Below, one piece after another: positions 13,101-20,293 of a stretch of DNA of 20,366 bases. The notes below the pieces were generated by a model. That model was not told the DNA's origin. It ran no database searches and worked only from the letters and a program-made list of their open reading frames with translations. The position numbers and the translations under genes were made by a program. Numbering within the stretch: position 1 is the first letter of the stretch; each line of letters starts with the position of its first letter. The DNA is from DAIOEK01 sp964600595. Lineage in GTDB: Bacteria > Chloroflexota > Anaerolineae > Anaerolineales > Anaerolineaceae. The stretch spans positions 1 through 20,366 of the forward strand of contig CAZRKL010000031.1 in the NCBI GenBank assembly GCA_964600595.1, given 5' to 3'.

Positions 13101-13826
13101 ATGAGACTTGACCCACCTGAGCGCGTATCCGACAAGCGATTAACCTTTGATGTTGTGGAGATAGAGCCTTTGCTGCAAGCGCCTTCAATGGATCTGAAGC
13201 CGTGGCCTGAAGCAATGCTCACATTGAAAGATGGTCGAATTCTCTATTTACGTGAAATGAAAGATACTGATGTTAAACCGCTTCTGGATTACATGAAGAA
13301 AGTCATGGAAGTGGATAAAGATTTTTATGATATTGTTGGCGCTCGTGTTTACGCAGAGATACTCGGTCAGTATCGCTCCCGCATAAAAGATCCATTTACA
13401 ATAATTGGAACAATCAATGGTCAGCTAGCCGGATTTGCCAACGGCAGGATGATGAATGAAGATGTTGCTATCAGCCTGCATACCATGACATTCTCTCGCC
13501 GGGGGCGGATAGGTTGGGCTATGTATTACGCCAAGACTTTCCACGCTCTTGAAATTCTTGGTGCGCAAGAATGGTGGTCTTCATTTGAGAGTTACAACGG
13601 ATGGCGTATGGCAGGCTTGGAAATGGCTCAACCCAGTTACCCCTGGCCAGATACCCAACATGAACTGGGTGGCGCTCGGGTATATTATGTAACAAAAGAT
13701 TATTGGGATAGCACGATAAAAAATTACGCCAAACAGATGATAGGGAACGACCTGGTCTTTGATGTTCCAGATGATGTTCGTAAAGCAAATGAGAAATTCC
13801 AGGTACCCAAGGAGATTGTTCTCTAA
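13101..13826 (+). CDS. GNAT-like acyltransferase, 241 aa
   Basis: The central part resembles an N-acyltransferase of the GNAT fold. Strand and helix ILYLREMKDTDVKPLLDYM lie at 47-65, and a central strand pair TIIGTINGQLAGFANGR at 100-116. RRGRIGWAMY (133-142) stands where the acetyl-CoA pyrophosphate loop (R/Q-x-x-G-x-G/A) is expected. ESYNGWRMAGLEM (163-175) is like the usual N-x-x-A/G-x-x-x-Y-x-x-x-G-F end. The fit is partial and the acceptor is unknown. The start is ATG 13101 with GGAG seven bases upstream; a longer frame from 13029 is excluded because that ATG is inside the -10 box. It is divergent from the fdrA operon with about 480 bases between start codons, which hints at shared control. 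The 13827-13917 gap to the convergent gene holds only an inverted repeat. Confidence 0.6.
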   Translation: MRLDPPERVSDKRLTFDVVEIEPLLQAPSMDLKPWPEAMLTLKDGRILYLREMKDTDVKPLLDYMKKVMEVDKDFYDIVGARVYAEILGQYRSRIKDPFTIIGTINGQLAGFANGRMMNEDVAISLHTMTFSRRGRIGWAMYYAKTFHALEILGAQEWWSSFESYNGWRMAGLEMAQPSYPWPDTQHELGGARVYYVTKDYWDSTIKNYAKQMIGNDLVFDVPDDVRKANEKFQVPKEIVL

Positions 13827-13831
13827 ATTAG

Positions 13832-13874
13832 CAGCAGATTTTCAAATCCTGAGAGCACCGACTCTGATCTGCTG
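13832..13874. terminator. Possible terminator between convergent genes
   Basis: CAGCAGAT (13832-13839) pairs with ATCTGCTG (13867-13874), with a smaller AGAG/CTCT pairing inside. It lies just after the GNAT-like stop and 44 bases beyond the stop of the convergent prenyl synthase. No U-run follows on either strand, so it is a weak or Rho-assisted terminator at best. Confidence 0.35.
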
Positions 13875-13917
13875 ATGAATAATATCAGCCAGAGGGGATC
13901 TAATCTCCAGCAATATT

Positions 13918-14886
13918 CTAAATATTTCGGTTTACGATATAACGAGCCAGACCTTCAAGGCTATCCCGGTAAACATCTTTCGGCTGCATTGAAAGAAATT
14001 GCACTGCCTCATCTACATGATGAACCGCTTCAGCATAAGATTTTGATATACTGTCGCTATTAATGATTGCTGAAATCAATTCTTTCGTTTGTTTTTCATC
14101 TTCAAGGCATTTTTCGCTCATAAGAGCAGCCACGTTTGGATCGCGTGGATGATCCTGAAGGTAGTATAAAGCGGGTAATGTGATCAATCCCTGGCGCAAA
14201 TCGCTTCCCACGGGTTTACCGAGGGTCGCTTGTTCCCCTTTAAAATCCAGAATATCGTCAATGATCTGGAAAGAAATCCCGATTGATTTACCAAATTTCG
14301 CCATGCAATCAACTTTATCTTGATCTGCAGCACTCAGAATTGCGGCTGTTCTACCACAGGTTTCAAACAATGAAGCAGTTTTCGCATAGATACGATCCTG
14401 ATAGATAGAACGGTCTGCTAAAAATCTGCGCGAAAATAGCTGCGCCAATTCTCCGTTCACAATTATCCCCAATGTCTCTGAAAATATCCTGATTACTTCT
14501 GTATTCTTGGTGTCGGCAGCAAGTTTTGCTGCCCGCGCAAAGAGAAAATCCCCTGTTAAAACAGTGGCACCGGGTGACCACTGCGAATTTAGTGTTGGAG
14601 TGCCTCTACGGAGCAATGCGCCATCTATCAGGTCATCGTGAACAAGGGTTGCGGTATGTAATAATTCAATAGCCGCGGCGAGGGTAATGTTTAGAGATCT
14701 ATCTGCACCCAGCATTTTTCCGGTAAGCAGGGTAATTGCTGCCCTTATACGTTTACCACCCGAAGAAAGTATGATATCCAAAGCCTTCTGAAGGTCAGGA
14801 TGGTAATCATCAGCTTGCATTCGCATTAAATTATCCACTTCGGATAATTCTGTTTGTACAGGAGTGTAATACGAAGATTGAATCAA
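13918..14886 (-). CDS. Polyprenyl diphosphate synthase (trans, long-chain type)
   Basis: This 322-residue trans-prenyltransferase builds the isoprenoid chain of the respiratory quinone or a related lipid by adding isopentenyl diphosphate units. Visible are GGKRIRA (43-49), the first aspartate-rich motif DDLID (84-88) and the second, DDILD (210-214), preceded by GISFQI. The residues four and five positions before the first motif are small (A79, T80), which in this family permits long products, such as hepta- to decaprenyl. The start is TTG 14886, with GGAG seven bases upstream, and its first bases overlap the stop of the TatD-type gene (TTGA), so translation is coupled. Annotation could be octaprenyl, heptaprenyl or solanesyl synthase; the sequence alone does not decide. 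Confidence 0.92.
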   Translation of the reverse strand: MIQSSYYTPVQTELSEVDNLMRMQADDYHPDLQKALDIILSSGGKRIRAAITLLTGKMLGADRSLNITLAAAIELLHTATLVHDDLIDGALLRRGTPTLNSQWSPGATVLTGDFLFARAAKLAADTKNTEVIRIFSETLGIIVNGELAQLFSRRFLADRSIYQDRIYAKTASLFETCGRTAAILSAADQDKVDCMAKFGKSIGISFQIIDDILDFKGEQATLGKPVGSDLRQGLITLPALYYLQDHPRDPNVAALMSEKCLEDEKQTKELISAIINSDSISKSYAEAVHHVDEAVQFLSMQPKDVYRDSLEGLARYIVNRNI

Positions 14887-15683
14887 TGTGTTACTCCGAG
14901 ATGAAATAAAGTGGATGCATTACGGGTTGTAGCTAAAGCTATATCCGCTTCATCACATACCCTGATTATAGCTGTTCTCCGTGCAATTTGGGGAAGATAA
15001 GCTGGCTCATTTCGTGATCCCCGAAATGGAACGGGTGTCAGGTAAGGTGCGTCTGTCTCGAGGAGTAATCCATCCAAAGGAAGGTTCTTTGCCAAATCGT
15101 GCTTGATGGAAGCATTCTTATAAGTTACAGGTCCTGCAATACTGATCATAAAACCCATTTGATAGAACTTCTCTGCTTGCTGAAAATCTCCCTCAAAAGA
15201 ATGCATTACTCCATAGGGACCTTTCTGACCAGATACTTTGCGCGATTCAGCCCAGTCTACGAGTAATGGAGTAATTATTGGCAGAGTTTCCCTTGAGTGG
15301 ATAATTACCGGCAAATTTCGCTCAGCTGCCAGTTCAAGTTGTATCTTGAACACCCTGATTTGAAGGTCAATGGAGACCAATTTGTGATAATCATCCAATC
15401 CAATTTCACCAATGGCCACTATCCGCTCGTTCTGCAGCAGGGCACGCAGCTCTCCAATTTGTATATCGTAGTCTACAGTTACATCATTCGGATGGATTCC
15501 AACTGCCGGAAGAATTTGCGGGTATTTTTCACATAACCTAAGCACATTTCTACTCGAGGAAACATCAATACCGGGGTTGATAACGTAATCAACCCCGGAT
15601 TCTACTGCTCTGGCAATCACCTCATCCCGATCCTGATCGAAGTGCTGCAGATCGAGATGACAGTGCGTATCAATCAATTGCAT
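14883..15683 (-). CDS. TatD-family metal-dependent hydrolase (DNase-like)
   Basis: This TIM-barrel metal hydrolase has about 266 residues, normal for the family. Metal ligands appear in order: THCHLD (H7 and H9) near the N-terminus, GEIGLD (E93), IHSRE, HSFEG and ETDAPYLTP near the C-terminus. The YLPQIARRTA segment that closes the family is also present. TatD proteins are 3'-5' exonucleases or DNases linked to DNA repair and quality control. The start chosen is ATG 15683, giving the usual MQLIDTHCHLD beginning four bases after the phosphoglucomutase stop. A TTG at 15695 adds four residues. The gene overlaps the prenyl synthase start downstream, so the three genes form one tight operon. Confidence 0.92.
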   Translation of the reverse strand: MQLIDTHCHLDLQHFDQDRDEVIARAVESGVDYVINPGIDVSSSRNVLRLCEKYPQILPAVGIHPNDVTVDYDIQIGELRALLQNERIVAIGEIGLDDYHKLVSIDLQIRVFKIQLELAAERNLPVIIHSRETLPIITPLLVDWAESRKVSGQKGPYGVMHSFEGDFQQAEKFYQMGFMISIAGPVTYKNASIKHDLAKNLPLDGLLLETDAPYLTPVPFRGSRNEPAYLPQIARRTAIIRVCDEADIALATTRNASTLFHLGVTH

Positions 15684-15687
15684 ATTC

Positions 15688-17106
15688 TTATTCAATACCT
15701 GCGACTTTTAATCCGTCCTTTAAAATCGCTTGAACCTTGTCTTTTTGAGTTGTTTCGCAATATACACGGATTATCGGTTCTGTTCCACTGAATCGAATGA
15801 GCAGCCAGCCGCCATCTTCAAGGTTGAATTTATAACCATCGGTTGTATTTAACCCGGTTACTTTCAACCCTCCGATTGTTGCCGGATTGGCTTTAATTAT
15901 TGCTTCTTCGCGGGCAGATCTATCCCCCTTGAAACTGGTGTCAATCCGGTCATAATAATGCGCTCCCACCTTTGAAAACAGGTCTTGCAGCAACATGGAA
16001 GGTGTTTTACCGGTGGTAACCATAAAATCCAGGAAGAATAAGCCGGCCAAGATTCCATCCCGCTCAGGTACATTCCCTTTGAAAGCGTATCCTCCGGATT
16101 CTTCTCCGCCAATCATCGCATCCAATTCAAGCATCTTAGGTGCAACATATTTAAAACCCACACCAGTTTCAACCACATCCACGCCATAAATCTTGCCCAA
16201 TTTTTCGAGCATACTGGTCGTGGAGAGCGTTTTCACGATAGGACCGCGCTGTTTACGGATTTCAAGCAGGTAATACGCCAGCAGACCATACGCCTGTAAT
16301 TGATTGATAAATACACCGTTTTCATCTCCAAAACCAACTCTGTCTGCATCACCATCCGTAATCAGAAGTACATCACCTTTCTGATCAATAACAGTCTGCA
16401 AACCCACATTAATGTTGGGGGGGATGGGTTCAGGGCGTTTCATTTCAGGAAAGATTGGATTTCGGGACGCATGAATTTCTACAACCTGAGTCTTTCCACC
16501 CTGTAATATTTCGGAATACCAGCCAATCCCATTTCCCCACATGGTATCAATGATCACTTTCAATCCCGCATCTTTGATTTTCTTTATATCTACCAGATGC
16601 TGTATGTGGGCAATGTAAGCAGGTTTTGGATCAAAAAACACAATCTTTCCAGCTTTTAGCGCTTCATCCTGATTTGCAGTTTTCACACCAGTAATATCAG
16701 CCGGGATGTTATCTTCAATGTAAACTAATCCCTCAGGATCAATTGCACCACCAAACTCGTTACGTACTTTAAAACCATTATCTGTTGGAGGATTATGTGA
16801 CGCAGTTATATTAATTGCGCCAGATGCTTTGAGGTTCACAACCGAATAGGCAATTACGGGTGTCGGCGTTGCTGTGTCTGTGAGATGAACGCGGTAACCG
16901 TTTCCTGCCAGAACGCACGCAGCGGCCATTGCAAAATTTTCTGAGTGGAAACGTTTATCATAACCAACAACAATCCAGTCTCCTTGTTTACCTTTTGAGT
17001 TCAGGTATTCGACAAAGCCCTGCGTACATCGGCGGACATTGGCAAATGTATAGTCATCAGCAATCTGACCTCTCCATCCATCAGTTCCAAATTTAATATC
17101 TGACAT
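15688..17106 (-). CDS. Phosphoglucomutase/phosphomannomutase
   Basis: This is a 472-residue alpha-D-phosphohexomutase that interconverts 1- and 6-phosphates of glucose, mannose or related sugars. All four family motifs are present: the phosphoserine loop TASHNPPTDNG (S103), the metal loop DGDADR (251-256), the sugar-binding loop GGEESGGY (333-340), and the C-terminal phosphate site RFSGTEPIIRVYCE. The N-terminal FGTDGWRG is also typical. The start ATG 17106 is preferred because GGGAG stands five bases upstream. The longer frame from 17139 begins inside the -10 box of the promoter. It is the first gene of the mutase, TatD, prenyl-synthase operon. Substrate preference (glucose, mannose or glucosamine) is not evident. 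Confidence 0.93.
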   Translation of the reverse strand: MSDIKFGTDGWRGQIADDYTFANVRRCTQGFVEYLNSKGKQGDWIVVGYDKRFHSENFAMAAACVLAGNGYRVHLTDTATPTPVIAYSVVNLKASGAINITASHNPPTDNGFKVRNEFGGAIDPEGLVYIEDNIPADITGVKTANQDEALKAGKIVFFDPKPAYIAHIQHLVDIKKIKDAGLKVIIDTMWGNGIGWYSEILQGGKTQVVEIHASRNPIFPEMKRPEPIPPNINVGLQTVIDQKGDVLLITDGDADRVGFGDENGVFINQLQAYGLLAYYLLEIRKQRGPIVKTLSTTSMLEKLGKIYGVDVVETGVGFKYVAPKMLELDAMIGGEESGGYAFKGNVPERDGILAGLFFLDFMVTTGKTPSMLLQDLFSKVGAHYYDRIDTSFKGDRSAREEAIIKANPATIGGLKVTGLNTTDGYKFNLEDGGWLLIRFSGTEPIIRVYCETTQKDKVQAILKDGLKVAGIE

Positions 17107-17137
17107 AATGGCTCCCTTATATACTTTGGATATATCC

Positions 17138-17146
17138 ATTATATCA
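17138..17146 (-). promoter_or_regulatory. Extended -10 promoter for the phosphohexomutase operon
   Basis: The minus strand reads TGATATAAT (17146-17138), a perfect extended -10 (TG-N-TATAAT), with no clear -35 at 17 bases. Transcription would begin near 17131, leaving a leader of about 25 nt with the GGGAG site. An ATG at 17139 lies within it and is therefore not a start codon. Confidence 0.55.
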
Positions 17147-17151
17147 ATGGT

Positions 17152-17157
17152 TATAAT
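17152..17157 (+). promoter_or_regulatory. Possible -10 for the cysteine desulfurase operon
   Basis: TATAAT occurs on the plus strand about 48 bases before ATG 17205 but lacks a recognisable -35. The following sequence holds a loose dyad (TAACAAAAACGTTGTTA, 17174-17190) that could be an operator. This is weak support for a divergent promoter in the 98-base gap. Confidence 0.3.
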
Positions 17158-17204
17158 TGCATATTGTGATTTGTAACAAAAACGTTGTTAATCAGGATTA
17201 AACG

Positions 17205-18353
17205 ATGATATACCTAGATCACTCTGCTTCAACCCCAGTCGCTCCACAAGTAGTAGAGGCGATGCTTCCATACTTTACGGACCTATATGCAAATCCTTCA
17301 TCCGTTCACAGACCGGGTCAGAAAGCGGAGGCAGGCGTTGAAGAAGCCCGTGAAATCCTTGCTGAATGCTTGCACTGTTCTCCACAAGAAATAGTTTTCA
17401 CATCGGGGGGAACCGAAAGCAATAATCTGGCGATTCGAGGTGTTGCATTTTCTGCCAGACAATCGACAGGCAAAAGCCACCTGATCACATCTCCTGTTGA
17501 GCATCCGGCAGTGATAAAAACCGTGAAGGATCTTGAAGATAACTTCCACTTTTCATGCAGTCTGATCCCAGTAGATGAATTTGGCTTGGTTTCATCTCAA
17601 GGAGTAAGTTCAGAAATTGGGGAAAATTCAATTATGGCAAGCATTATCTACGCCAATAATGAAGTGGGTACAATCAATCCCATCCAAAATATTGCAGAAA
17701 AATGTAAAGAAAAGGGAATTTATCTTCATACAGATGCTGTTCAAGCTGCGGGATATTTGGATATTGATTTATCCAGGATGCCTGTTGATTTGTTATCCAT
17801 CGGAGCGCACAAATTCTATGGTCCAAAAGGAGTTGGGGCATTATTCGTCCGCAAAGGTACTCCAATTCAGGGAATTCAAACTGGTGGCTCACATGAGCGG
17901 GGATTGCGTGCCGGCACATCCAACGTACCATTAATTGTTGGGATGGCTGCCGCACTAAAACTCTCAATTGAGCAACGGGAATTTGAGAATTCCCGATTGA
18001 TCGGATTACGAAACCAATTGGTTGAAATGGTTTCAGAGTTGGTACCTGATGCCAAATTAACTGGAGATCCAGATCAGAGACTTCCGCACCATGCAAGCTT
18101 TGTATTCCCGGATGTAGATGGGAATCAATTGGTGATGCTACTCGATCATGCAGGATTTGCATGCTCATCAGGATCCGCCTGTAAAACTGGAAACCCCGAG
18201 CCTTCAGAAGTATTGACTGCCATGGGTTTTACACCGGATATTGCGAAATCATCACTACGGGTGACGCTTGGAAGAAGCACAACCAATGATATAGTGTCTG
18301 ATTTTTGTTTAACACTCGCGAAATGTGTCAACTCGGCAAAGAAGCAGGCATAA
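17205..18353 (+). CDS. Cysteine desulfurase (NifS/IscS family)
   Basis: This PLP enzyme takes sulfur from cysteine as a persulfide for iron-sulfur clusters or tRNA thiolation. At 382 residues it is of normal length. Seen are MIYLDHSASTP at the start, TSGGTESNN (66-74), HTDAVQAAG (175-183, D177 pairing with the PLP ring), the PLP lysine K203 in SIGAHKFYGPKGVG, and the catalytic cysteine C326 in SSGSACKTG, with a second cysteine at C320. It starts at ATG 17205 with AGGA seven bases upstream. mnmA begins within a few bases of its stop, so the sulfur most likely goes to tRNA U34 thiolation. No iscU or suf scaffold gene is beside it. Confidence 0.95.
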   Translation: MIYLDHSASTPVAPQVVEAMLPYFTDLYANPSSVHRPGQKAEAGVEEAREILAECLHCSPQEIVFTSGGTESNNLAIRGVAFSARQSTGKSHLITSPVEHPAVIKTVKDLEDNFHFSCSLIPVDEFGLVSSQGVSSEIGENSIMASIIYANNEVGTINPIQNIAEKCKEKGIYLHTDAVQAAGYLDIDLSRMPVDLLSIGAHKFYGPKGVGALFVRKGTPIQGIQTGGSHERGLRAGTSNVPLIVGMAAALKLSIEQREFENSRLIGLRNQLVEMVSELVPDAKLTGDPDQRLPHHASFVFPDVDGNQLVMLLDHAGFACSSGSACKTGNPEPSEVLTAMGFTPDIAKSSLRVTLGRSTTNDIVSDFCLTLAKCVNSAKKQA

Positions 18354-18356
18354 GTG

Positions 18357-19409
18357 ATGAAAACCGTCATTGTTGGATTAAGCGGAGGAGTAGATAGTTC
18401 ATTTACTGCGGCGTATCTGAAGGAACAGGGGTACCAGGTTATTGGCATCATGCTCCGCTTATGGGCAGAAGCCGGGCAGGATGAATTAAACCGCTGCTGT
18501 TCACCAGATGCGATGATGACAGCGCGCCGCGTCGCAGCGATGCTGGATATCCCATTTTATGCCATCGATGCAAAAACCGCCTTCAGAGAAAAGGTTGTTG
18601 AGTATTTTATCCAGGGTTATAAAGATGGTGTAACACCCAATCCATGCCTGGTCTGCAATACTGAGATCCGATGGAAACTTCTCATTGAACAGGCAGATAA
18701 GTTTGGCGCTGAAGATATTGCTACCGGGCATTACGCTCAGATAGACCGTACAGATAATACACCCAGGCTACTAAAGGGAATAGACAGGAAAAAGGATCAA
18801 TCTTATGTATTATCCCGACTGCCACTTTCATATCTATCACGGACTATTCTGCCTGCTGGTAGATTTATTAAAGATGAGGTCAGGGAATATTGCAGAAGGT
18901 TAAACCTGCCATCAGCCAGCAGACCAGACAGCCAGGATCTATGCTTCCTCGGGGATATGGATTATCGAGAATTTCTAAAAAAGTACGCACCGGATAGTCT
19001 AAAACCGGGAGAAATTGTAGACAAAGAAGGAAATCTTCTCGGTTACCACCAGGGTTTGGCTTCTTATACACCCGGTCAACGTAAGGGGTTGCGTATAGCT
19101 TATAAGGAACCCTTATATGTCATCCAGAAAGATGTTGAGCAAAACCGGGTGATTGTAGGGAATCAAAAAGAAACCGGACTAACAACCATCCGGGTTAAAG
19201 ACTTCAATTGGTTGATCTCTTTTGAAAAAAGTAAGTTCTCTGCAGATGTGCAGGTAAGGTACAACTCAAAACCCCATCCAGCATTGATTAAGCGATTCGA
19301 TGAAGAAGTCATCATCGAATTCAAAGAACCTGTTATGGATGTTGCCAAAGGACAGGTGGCGGCATTATTTCACGAAGATGTTTGTTTGGGTGGGGGGATT
19401 ATTGTATAA
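18357..19409 (+). CDS. mnmA: tRNA-specific 2-thiouridylase MnmA
   Basis: MnmA activates U34 of Lys, Glu and Gln tRNAs with ATP and inserts sulfur to give 2-thiouridine in the cytoplasm. The PP-loop GLSGGVDSS is at the N-terminus, followed by the RCCSP segment, the first catalytic cysteine in PNPCLVCN (the cysteine before Asn, about residue 100) and the second in SRPDSQDLCFLG (about 196). VAKGQVAALF and GGGII close the C-terminal barrel. The length of 350 residues is usual for the family. The start could be GTG 18354 or ATG 18357; AGCAGG lies eight bases before the ATG. The partner desulfurase gene ends one to four bases upstream, so sulfur donor and acceptor are co-translated. Confidence 0.95.
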   Translation: MKTVIVGLSGGVDSSFTAAYLKEQGYQVIGIMLRLWAEAGQDELNRCCSPDAMMTARRVAAMLDIPFYAIDAKTAFREKVVEYFIQGYKDGVTPNPCLVCNTEIRWKLLIEQADKFGAEDIATGHYAQIDRTDNTPRLLKGIDRKKDQSYVLSRLPLSYLSRTILPAGRFIKDEVREYCRRLNLPSASRPDSQDLCFLGDMDYREFLKKYAPDSLKPGEIVDKEGNLLGYHQGLASYTPGQRKGLRIAYKEPLYVIQKDVEQNRVIVGNQKETGLTTIRVKDFNWLISFEKSKFSADVQVRYNSKPHPALIKRFDEEVIIEFKEPVMDVAKGQVAALFHEDVCLGGGIIV

Positions 19410-19424
19410 TTTATCCTATAAAAT

Positions 19425-19703
19425 ATGACACTACCAGCAGTACTTTTCGGACTCCTCATCTCAACCATGCTGGGCGCCGCGTTTCATTTGTGGAAAGACG
19501 GCGGAGTATGGCGTCTGATCCTATACTTATTCTTAAGCGGCATTGGATTTTGGGCAGGGCATGGTTTTTCCCTGTGGGTGGGATGGGATTTCTGGAGAAT
19601 TGGAGCCCTCAGGATGGGTTTTGCTCTCATTGGTGTGGCAATCTTTTTAGTAGTAGGGCATTGGCTATCGCTGATCAATCCACCAACCATCAGTAGAAAC
19701 TAA
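19425..19703 (+). CDS. Small membrane protein, 92 aa
   Basis: This protein of 92 residues has three hydrophobic helices (about 3-21, 29-48 and 63-84), with Trp and Gly in the middle (FWAGHGFSLWVGWDFWRIG) and a short polar C-terminus. No family is recognised. It starts at ATG 19425, 15 bases after mnmA, and no clear Shine-Dalgarno is seen. It shares the transcript of the desulfurase and mnmA genes and ends before a terminator at 19727-19751. A link to tRNA thiolation is not implied by anything in its sequence. Confidence 0.7.
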   Translation: MTLPAVLFGLLISTMLGAAFHLWKDGGVWRLILYLFLSGIGFWAGHGFSLWVGWDFWRIGALRMGFALIGVAIFLVVGHWLSLINPPTISRN

Positions 19704-19726
19704 TTTCGCACAAAAAAACAATAAAT

Positions 19727-19751
19727 GAGATTGTTGAGGGTCAACAATCTC
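19727..19751. terminator. Bidirectional intrinsic terminator
   Basis: A perfect 11-base stem GAGATTGTTGA (19727-19737) pairs with 19741-19751 across a three-base loop. The plus strand continues CTTTATATTTTATC and the minus strand continues TCATTTATTGTTTTTTT, so it can end both the desulfurase-mnmA operon and the convergent cold-shock gene. Confidence 0.85.
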
Positions 19752-19810
19752 CTTTATATTTTATCGGCAGGTTGGTTGCAGGTTCCTTCCCACCAGAATG
19801 TAGTTATTTT

Positions 19811-20023
19811 CTAATTAACGATGATTACGTTTGATGCCTGCAATCCTTTCGGACCATTTTCCACTTGAAATTCGACTGCCTGACCTTGCTCCAGATTCTT
19901 GAATCCATCACCGGTGATGGATGAGTAGTGAACGAAAACATCTGGTTCACCATCTCTCTGAATAAAGCCGTAGCCTTTGGTGGTATTAAACCACTTGACA
20001 ACACCACTTACTCTTTCGCTCAT
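19811..20023 (-). CDS. Cold-shock domain protein (CspA family)
   Basis: This 70-residue single cold-shock domain binds single-stranded RNA or DNA and loosens RNA structure as a chaperone. Both nucleic-acid motifs are intact: RNP1 KGYGFI (16-21) and RNP2 VFVHYSSI (29-36). The N-terminal GVVKWFN and C-terminal GLQASNV are standard, and the length is complete. It starts at ATG 20023 with AAGGAG six bases upstream. The gene is monocistronic, with a strong promoter, a leader of about 140 nt (see 20095-20123) and a terminator at 19727-19751. Whether it is cold-induced or constitutive is not shown by the sequence, but the long leader is like that of temperature-regulated csp mRNAs. Confidence 0.95.
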   Translation of the reverse strand: MSERVSGVVKWFNTTKGYGFIQRDGEPDVFVHYSSITGDGFKNLEQGQAVEFQVENGPKGLQASNVIIVN

Positions 20024-20094
20024 TCCTCACTCCTTAGTTATTGAAAAATCTGCTGCCATGGTCTTGTTGTTAGTGAGCACTTGTAACAAAACAC

Positions 20095-20123
20095 GACCTA
20101 AACATCTTATTGATGTTCAGATC
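20095..20123 (-). promoter_or_regulatory. Stem-loop in the cold-shock gene leader
   Basis: On the minus-strand RNA, GATCTGAACATC (20123-20112) pairs with GATGTTTAGGTC (20106-20095) over 12 positions, two of them G-U, with a five-base loop. The wobbles form only on the minus-strand RNA. It lies about 40-70 nt into the leader and may act in stability or temperature-dependent translation. Confidence 0.55.
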
Positions 20124-20169
20124 GGTTTCGAATTGCTTAATCCTCAAACAAGAACCACATACGAAAATT

Positions 20170-20199
20170 ATTATATACAGGAATTTTTTCAATTGTCAA
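20170..20199 (-). promoter_or_regulatory. Strong promoter of the cold-shock gene
   Basis: The minus strand shows TTGACA (20199-20194), an 18-base spacer and TATAAT (20175-20170) in TGTATATAAT. Transcription would start near 20163, giving a leader of about 140 nt before ATG 20023. Confidence 0.8.
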
Positions 20200-20245
20200 C
20201 AAGTTTTTGGTTTGACTATTAATTATGTAATAAATTAATAGAAAA

Positions 20246-20276
20246 ACCGGGCTGGCTGCAGGTCAACCAACCCGGT
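20246..20276 (-). terminator. Terminator of the gene at the window end
   Basis: Arms 20246-20258 and 20264-20276 form a stem headed by ACCGGG/CCCGGT. Two internal positions are G-U on the minus RNA and mismatched on the plus strand. On the minus strand it is followed by UUUUUC. It lies 18 bases past the stop of the acidic-tail protein. Confidence 0.85.
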
Positions 20277-20293
20277 GGAATTCGTACTAATGT

